A stretch of DNA of 64,000 nt from Takakia lepidozioides (taxonomy: Eukaryota; Streptophyta; Takakiopsida; Takakiales; Takakiaceae), in NCBI GenBank assembly GCA_030704615.1, contig CM060732.1, forward strand, positions 4,280,001-4,344,000. Direction: 5' to 3'. The translations under genes were made by a program, and so were the position numbers. Below, piece after piece: positions 57,374 to 64,000 of this stretch. Numbering within the stretch: the stretch's first letter is position 1; each line of letters begins with the position of its first letter. The notes beneath the pieces are model-generated. The model made no database searches and was not told where the DNA came from. It worked only from the letters and a program-made list of their open reading frames with translations.

Positions 57374-60360
57374 ATGCCAGGCATAGGAGAGGTGCTGGCG
57401 CTGCCAGCCCCTCCGCCTGGAGGATTGCAGGGGCCTCTACCTGCGTCGCAGTTGACTGATGAGGACAAGGACGATGGGGAGAAAGAGAGTGGGTCAACAC
57501 CTCCGCGACTCCCCGTATCGGTGGCCACACACACGAAAACGATCGGCATGATTCATCCTCCCCCAGACATTCGCAGCATTGTTGACAAAACTGCACAGTT
57601 TGTAGCGCGAAATGGCCCTGAGTTTGAAAAGAGGATTTTAGCAAATGAGAAAAACAATGTGAAGTTCAATTTTTTGAACTCCACTGACCACTACCATGCA
57701 TATTATCAGCATAGGGTTAGTGAGATCAAATCACAGCTTGCCGCCCCTGCCCAGGCAGCTAATTTGACGGCCAGCATAGCTGCATCTCCTAAACCCGGAG
57801 AAGGAGGAGCCCCTCCTCCCAAGGAAGCAGCAGAGATAGTTATGACTGATTTACAGACGAAGCTTCCCGGTAGAGTAATTGATGCACCGGAACCAGAGCA
57901 GTATACGGTGCGGTTGCCAGAGATGATAACAAGCATAGAGTTGGACATAATCAAGTTGACAGCGCAATTTGTGGCTCGGAATGGGAAGAATTTTCTCACA
58001 GGATTGACTACCCGAGAACATAACACTGCACAATTTCTTTTTTTGAAGCCTGGACACAGCATGTTCACTTTTTTCACAGCACTTGCAGATTCTTATTCCA
58101 AGGTCCTCATGCCTCCTAAAGGCATTGTTGAAAAGCTGAAAAAAGATGTGAACAACAAGACAGGAGTTCTGGAGCGATGCCTGCACAGGTTGGAATGGGA
58201 GAAGTCACAGGAGAGAGCTCGGCAGAAAGCGGAGGACGAAATTGAACATGAAAGACTCCAGATGGCGTTAATTGATTGGCACGATTTTGTTGTGGTTGAG
58301 ACAATTGAATTTACTGAAGAGGAGGACGAAGAGTTGCCTCAGCCCATGACTCTCGAGGAGGTGGTTCGAAGAAGCAAGGCGCTTGCTATGGAAGAAGACG
58401 TAGAGGAGATTACAGAGGCGGGCAAGGAGGTGGAGATGGAGATGGATGAAGAAGAGTTGCAGCTGGTGGAGGAGAGCATGAGGGCAACCACAATCCAAGA
58501 TAGCAATGGTAGCAAGGCTGGAGAGGAAACGCCTCAGCAGCCACCACTGGACGAGGACGAGGCGCCCATGAGGATAGTGAAAAATTGGAAGCGGCCAGAA
58601 GATAGACTACCAGCAGAGAAGGACGCTCTTAAGGTTGTGGTGTCCCCAATCACCAACGAACTTATTCCAATCAACGAGATGGCTGAACACATGCGCATCT
58701 CTCTCATTGATCCCAAGTACAAGGAGCAAAAGGAGCGCATGATGGCTAAGCTTCGGGAGACCACACTGGCCACAGATGATGAAATTTCTCGCAACATTGT
58801 GGGGCTGGCACGGACTCGACCTGACATATTTGGAACAACAGAGGAAGAGGTTTCAAATGCAGTGAAGGCAGAGATCGAGAAAAAGAAGGAAGAGCCCAAG
58901 CAAGTAATTTGGGATGGGCATACAGGCAGTATCAGCCGCACTGCAACTCAAGCCTTGGCACAGACCATGACCCTTGAAGAACAAATTGCAGCAATTCACA
59001 GAGAGAAAGCAAATTTGACCGCCGATGGACGCCCTCTTCCAGGCCCTGCTGCACCCCCTGTTCCTAAGCTTGCACCCCCTCCTGCCAGGCCTCCTCTTCC
59101 TCCACCTGGACTGGCACTGAACATTCCTCGGCCTATGCAGGTGCCGGGCCAGCCTCCTGCCACAGCAGCTACACCTCCATTGGCTCCCACTCCGGCAAGG
59201 CCAGCAATTCTACCAACACCCCCCCCCTTGCGCCCACCTCCAGCTCCCCCTTCTCAAGCGGGACCTCCTTTGATTGTGCGCCCTCCACCCCCAATGCCTC
59301 CACCTGTGGTACTTCCCCCTCCCATGGGACCTCCGCCCGGGGCAGTTGGCCAATATGCACCGATGCCACCACAACAGAGGCCTTATCCACCTTCAATGCC
59401 AATGGCACCCCCTCCTCCCCAGATGTCTGCCATGCCTCCACCTCCTCCTCCAGAGGAAGCACCTCCACCACCCCCAGAGGAACCAGAACCCAAACGCCAG
59501 AAGGTAGACGAAGTGCCACTCATCCCAGAGGACCAATTTCTTGCTCAACATCCGGTAAATTGCCTCTTCCTTACTCTAATCGTTTTGAAATCTCTGCATT
59601 CATAAGATCTTTTATAGCCTGCCTTAGGAAGATGATGGCTGGTAGTGGTCAGTTCATAGTAATGGCTGTAAAGGCTACTTGAATATACACCGCTAACTGC
59701 TTTAATCTCAAGCAATCTGCAAAACCTCAAATACGTTTTGAATCAGCTTTGTCACTCATTTCAGAAGGTCCACTTGGTTCTGTAAGTTTGTCATTCTTGC
59801 ACCTGTCCAGAGGTCTGAATGTGCAGCATCTCTCATTGGAAAAGGATTTACTTGCCCCCCCCTGTTTCAGTTTCACAAGCAGGCTACCTTTTGACACAGC
59901 TACTGAAAGCAGTTTTTCTACTTCCAGTGGAAGCTTTCACTGTGCATTTTCCTTTTCTGTGTGGCTGGCAATTTATTAACCCACAGGGTTCATCACTGGA
60001 ATCGTTTGTCTTGCTCTGAAGTCCCAGATCATTGCCAGTTTTGTTAATGAAAGGTGGTGATGGGCTTGGCATGTCTATTTGCAGGGGGCAGTGCGGATCA
60101 GTGTGGCGGTACCAGCACTGGAAGGGGAGGGCAACCTGAAGGGCCAGACTCTGGACCTCACTGTTGTGTCTCTGTCAGAGACAATTGGAAGCCTCAAGGA
60201 AAAAATTGCCACCGAAGTTGCACTGGCCGCCAACAAGCAAAAGCTCAGCACTGGCCGAGCAGGGTTTCTTAAGGATAATTTGTCTCTTGCATATTACAAC
60301 ATTGGACCTGGGGAAAGTTTGTCACTGGGGGTCAGGGAGCGTGGTGGGAGAAAGAGGTAG
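57374..60360 (+). CDS. SF3A1: splicing factor 3A subunit 1
   Basis: Exon 1 (57,374-59,554) and exon 2 (60,085-60,360) join in phase 0 as LAQHP|GAVRISV, giving 818 residues, close to plant SF3A1 (about 785 in Arabidopsis). The ATG at 57,374 starts MPGIGEVLALPAPPPGG, like known plant N-termini. SURP domain 1 is at about residues 67-112 (IVDKTAQFVARNGPEFEKRI) and SURP 2 at about 192-250 (IIKLTAQFVARNGKNFLTGL). A Prp21-like region follows to about 490, with an acidic stretch, then a long Pro-rich part (about 545-700), a basic KRQK, and a C-terminal ubiquitin-like domain ending LGVRERGGRKR. SF3A1 belongs to the U2 snRNP SF3a complex, contacts SF3A3 through its second SURP, and is needed for branch-site recognition in the nucleus. 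No lesion is seen. Confidence 0.97.
59555..60084 (+). other. SF3A1 intron, 530 bp
   Basis: Donor ccg|gtaaat at 59,555 and acceptor tatttgcag|ggg ending at 60,084, phase 0. If retained, the frame would read into a short tail and stop at 59,605, losing the ubiquitin-like domain. Confidence 0.9.
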
Positions 60361-60481
60361 TGTATGGGACAGTGAGTTTTTTCCCTTTCCTGTCAAACAG
60401 TTTCCATGGTTATCAATGTCAATTTGATGGACACCTTTTGCGTTACTGGAACAAGTTTGTAGTTGGATGTTTATTATAGGG

Positions 60482-60591
60482 GAAGGGCAGCTGATGAGGC
60501 CCTTCCACCGTTTAAGAATGCGTGAACGAGGGTGATAGCCCGAGTTCACGACATTCGAAAATGTTGGAAGGGCCTCATCAGCTGCCCCTTC
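60482..60591. repeat. near-perfect hairpin just 3' of SF3A1
   Basis: Outer arms 60,482-60,506 and 60,566-60,591 (gaagggcagctgatgaggcc type) are complementary except for one bulged base. Inner arms 60,516-60,527 and 60,544-60,556 (gaatgcgtgaac) also pair, leaving a small loop. It starts about 120 bp after the stop codon, so it may lie in the 3' UTR. It could be a fold-back MITE or a miRNA-precursor-like hairpin. Confidence 0.85.
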
Positions 60592-60719
60592 ACCGGCGTA
60601 AAAAACCAACGTGGCCCTTCATGGCCCCCCCAAAATCGTCACCGTACGAATTTCGCAAGGCCCTAGGGGTCTTACGCCTGGCCTCCTGTCAGGATGAAAC
60701 TTCCTGTCTGAGAAGGTAA

Positions 60720-61335
60720 CAATTTTAACAAAGGGAATTTGTAGGCGGTTTCTTATGTATACGACTGCCCTCAACAAATGTGAAATCTGATAGGATCCGC
60801 TATTTCACTCATTATGGTTTGGCTGTGTAGGGTCAAACTTAATTTGTGTCTATCACGGTCTGTCGGTTGCTCCGTTTATTCTTCCACCATAGAGGTGGGG
60901 TGAGACATTGAGAGTGTAGCTCAAAGTTAGCAAGATAGGCATAGACAGAGGGTGGGGGATAGGATGAGAGAGATTGAGGCTTAGCATAGGATGTCGTGGG
61001 TTCATCTCACCAGCAATGATTTGGTGATATTATTATTTTTTATTTTTTTATTTGCCTCGTGGATCGGGAACCCCCCCCCCCCCCCACCCATCCCTCGTCA
61101 GTCTTCCACTTCTACCACTTCTACCCCTTCTCCAACACGCTTGAAGATCCTTTAATAAACTTGGCCACTAGGAGCCTGGAGAGTGGTTGTGGACAACAAT
61201 GTAGTTGTGTAGCGATATGTATGCGCACGACAATTGTCAAGAGTGTGAAACTAGCTAGGAAATAGTTATTGACATTTGGGATTGACCCAAGTGTCAATCC
61301 AGGGGCCAATATATGTTTGGGCACCTGACATTGTT
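60720..61335. other. noncoding interval with poly(C) and dispersed repeat copy 2
   Basis: No gene seen. It contains a 15-base C run (61,071-61,085) and the second copy of the 34-bp dispersed sequence (61,198-61,231). A weak tRNA-like box B (gtgggttcatctc, about 60,998) precedes a T-rich tail and might mark an old SINE. Confidence 0.5.
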
Positions 61336-62329
61336 ATCTTCACGGCAGATCGGGGTGGGCTCATCTTTCTCGAGTTGAGCCTCACCGCGTCTAGCTATGG
61401 CGCCGTAGTGTGGATTCCCATGGAGTGGGGTACACTTGGCTCGACTTAATAGGGAGAAGGATCTGTTGCATCCCTCGCTCTCCTTCTCACTGCTGGAACA
61501 GAGGGTCTGCTGGTCTCATGGATTACCACTCATCATGCGACTTACTACCAAGCAAACAAAGAAATTGAGCTCTCTCTTAAGTTGGCGGAGGATCTGTTCG
61601 CGAGTAAGCTCCCCATTTTTCGTCCCTCGCAAGAAGTCACCATCCATTTCAGCGCGTTCTGGGACAACGCCCCAGACTTTCCATCAGCTTCCACTATTCA
61701 TGTTTTACTTGTTCTCAAATGGAATGACATTGTCACTTGCCCTGAAGAAGTCTATAACATGCCTTGGGTTTCTAAGCATTCCCTTCATAAAAGACTCCGT
61801 CGATATGGTTGATCTTTCCAAGGGCGCGCTCCTTCTTTGGGCGGGCTTTGGGCGGGTTTTATTTTGCTTGATGCCATTCTGGGCTTTGTTTCATCACCCT
61901 AGCTCGCCCTTTGCAATGATAGGGTGGAGGGCCTAATTCTCTCTATCGCCTCCGCTGCAAACAAAGCGCAAGACATGCATTTCCGCTCCACAATCTCTCC
62001 TTCCCTGGGAGACGGGACATCCATGCAGATAAAGCTTAGCTTACTTTGCCTCCCCTCTTTTCATCTACCCTTCTCAGTCTATACAGTCGCACAGATGCCA
62101 AGTGCTGGCTCGTAAAATCTCAAATTGCACGGTTCTGCCGCATTTACTCTTTCTCCCAGCATCAAAGACTTATCTATTCCCTTTCTTAATAAGATAGTTT
62201 GGAAGCTAGGGATTTCCAATGTTGCTGAATGTTGTTGAGTTCTCAAAAAGAAAAAAAGACAGTTTGTTGACTTAATGGCTCCAAGAAAAGAGAGAGACAA
62301 TATTAATATCAGTATCATCTATCTCGGAC

Positions 62330-62515
62330 AACCAGCATGTAGCCCAGTGGTAATGGGCACATACCACATTGGATGTGGTTGTGGGTTCAAACCACTGTCT
62401 GGTGTGTCATGAAGGTGTCCACCTTCCTGCTGGAAGGCAGTAGTAGCCCTTCGGGGTCAAGTGACACCATAAGTTACGCTCTCTTCGGGAGGCGTCATAC
62501 TTTTTTTTATCATCT
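62330..62515 (+). mobile_element. tRNA-derived SINE-like sequence
   Basis: A pol III box A (tagcccagtgg, 62,340-62,350) and box B (ggttcaaacc, 62,384-62,393) at tRNA-like spacing are followed by a body of about 100 bp and an 8-T run at 62,502-62,509. It does not fold as a complete tRNA. It lies within the 61.3-64.0 kb TIR element. Confidence 0.5.
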
Positions 62516-62639
62516 ATCTCACTCCCTCCCGGCCGGATTTTTTTGGATTTCTTCGCTGCCTCCTACTGACAGGAGACATGTCTTCTACCTCTCTTCCTCA
62601 GGCCATAATTTTGAGAAAATCTCTCAGCCCCCCTCCCTC

Positions 62640-62711
62640 CTTGCCATGTTTTTTAATATTCGCTCCTGGAACATCAGAGGAATAGGCTCTGATGCTACGG
62701 GCCCTAATTAG
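62640..62711 (+). pseudogene. possible LINE ORF2 start (endonuclease) scrap
   Basis: The frame reads MFFNIRSWNIRGIGSD and stops at 62,709. Plant L1-type ORF2 proteins begin their AP-endonuclease domain with a SWNVRGLG-type strand. Only this first strand is present, so the assignment is tentative. Confidence 0.3.
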
Positions 62712-62779
62712 TGAGCAAGGCTACGTCGCTAGGCCTCTTCCTTTATGTCTGACAACTCTTTGATTTTTTTGCTTCGAGC

Positions 62780-63802
62780 AGAAATACCTGGAGCTGATCA
62801 TATCATCTCCAACCTGTAACACGCTAGCTTCCCATGCGCAGCCCACATTCCTGCAGCTCGTTAACCTCGGCCTACAACTGAAGAAGACGACCACCAGTTC
62901 GCCCACTCGTGGCCAGCATCTCCTCCGCTTCACACTGAACCGCATACTCAGTTGCCATAGCGTTGAGCTAGCAACACTGACCGCCTCTCTATCCATTGCA
63001 AACCTGCAACTTGTTCGCCTTTGCACTCTATCCGCTTTGGATAGGCTCATGCACGAATCCCTGCACTCTAGGCTGAACCGTTTTCATGTTCTGAAAACAT
63101 AAGTGTTACAACTAATTCGAACCTGACACTCACAGACTCGAGCTGATCACTTCTCATGCATGTTCCCTGGCTCTAGGACGCCTCGCTGCTGCCCTTCCAA
63201 CCCCGCTCTTGCCACTCCAAGAGCCCTTACACTGCTGAGTTTCAGATTGAAACTCCAACTCAGCACATGCTTCACAAGTGCACTGATTTGCACACAAGAG
63301 GGACCAGCCCCCTCTCTTCACTCATACCTCTTCATGAGCTTGGAGCTGAAGCTTCCAGCAGGCTGCGATGCATCCCCTCGCAGCTCCACTATTCGGCTGC
63401 TCTTCATCTACCCGCAACAACTAATTTCGGGTAGAAATACCTGGAGCTGATCATATCATCTCCAACTTGCAACACGCTAGCTTCCCATGCGCAGCCCACA
63501 TTCCTCCAGCTTGTTAACTCAGCCTACAACTGAAGAAGACGACCACCAGTTCGCCCACTCGTGGCCAGCATCTCCTCCGTTTCACACTAAACCGCATACT
63601 CAGTTGCCATAGTGTTGAGCTATGCAACACTGACCGCCTCTCTATCCATCGCAAACCTGTAACCTGTTTGCCTTTGCACTCTATCCGCTTTGGATAGGCT
63701 CATGCACGAATCCCTGCACTCTAGGCTGAACCGCTTTTAATGATCTGAAAACACAAGTGTTACAACTAATTCGAACCTGGCACTCACAGACTCGAGCTGA
63801 TC
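62780..63802. repeat. pair of 370-bp direct repeats
   Basis: 62,780-63,149 and 63,433-63,802 are alike throughout (start agaaatacctggagctgatc, end gactcgagctgatc) with scattered single-base differences, separated by 283 bp of unrelated sequence. Each copy is noncoding. Confidence 0.9.
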
Positions 63803-64000
63803 TTTCTCGAGTGATAAAGAAAGAAGGATGCAAGCACACAAGCTCTCTCAAACTCACACACTTGCACATGAAAACATCACTCATATTAAGTCGAGCCAAG
63901 TGCACCCCACGCCATGGGGAATCCACATTACGGCGCCATAGCTAGACGCAGTAAGGCTCAACTCGAGAAAGATGAGCCCACCGCGATCTGCCGTGAAGAT

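Larger units (their letters stand above)
61336..64000. mobile_element. TIR DNA transposon, non-autonomous, cut by window end
   Basis: Positions 61,336-61,451 and 63,885-64,000 are inverted copies of each other over 116 bp with only a few mismatches (arm start atcttcacggcagatcg). Because the right arm runs off the window, the true ends may lie further out. Inside are two 370-bp direct repeats, a tRNA-type SINE head and a scrap resembling the start of a LINE endonuclease, but no transposase. The long TIRs suggest a MULE-like or similar superfamily; no target duplication can be checked here. Confidence 0.85.

Overview
The window reads as nuclear DNA of a land plant, most likely a seed-free one (moss, lycophyte or fern grade; I cannot name it). 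The host signal is at the right end: an uninterrupted DYW-class PPR protein gene (minus strand, about 54.0-56.0 kb) and a two-exon gene for splicing factor SF3A1 (plus strand, 57.4-60.4 kb). Almost everything else is transposon-derived: Mutator-like (MULE), CACTA (En/Spm), Ty3/gypsy, a possible Ty1/copia remnant, small TIR and fold-back elements and a tRNA-type SINE head.

Layout. 0-3.6 kb: retroelement and MULE transposase scraps plus an ACTAGTGG minisatellite. 4-8.4 kb: a strongly C-poor, G/T-rich plus strand with only weak, copia-like hints on the minus strand. 8.5-17.6 kb: a broken CACTA element, with a TnpA/Transposase_24-like gene (minus), a Tnp2 transposase whose 5' half is inverted relative to its 3' half, and a RING-finger remnant. 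17.8-28.6 kb: MULE copy 1. 29.6-36.5 kb: gypsy remnants. 36.5-52.8 kb: MULE copy 2 and rearranged pieces of further copies, with a gypsy integrase fragment between them. 53-60.4 kb: host genes. 61.3-64.0 kb: a 2.7-kb element with 116-bp terminal inverted repeats, cut by the window edge.

The main discovery candidate is the MULE family. Each fuller copy has a divergent gene pair: a MULE transposase (GCM1/WRKY-type zinc finger, DDE core with C-x2-H, SWIM finger, one 86-bp intron) on one strand, and on the other a large multi-exon gene. That gene contains a ParB/sulfiredoxin-like segment (core DGNHR) and, downstream, an N4/N6-type DNA methyltransferase-like segment (DLTCGTG motif I followed by an acidic FEPD strand). 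Several GT-AG introns of 85-145 bp can be read directly and join the frames. The noncoding spaces of the element (the divergent promoter gap, one intron of the ParB-methyltransferase gene, and the 3' end of the transposase) are filled with tandem arrays built on one GGCGCC-centred palindrome. The element ends appear to be CTATTTCATGAGC followed by iterated CATGAGCGG. This layout recalls Arabidopsis VANDAL elements, whose extra protein binds short repeats in the element, but the protein here looks like a phage- or bacteria-type ParB-methyltransferase module. All copies here carry some frameshifts or deletions, so activity would depend on another copy elsewhere in the genome.
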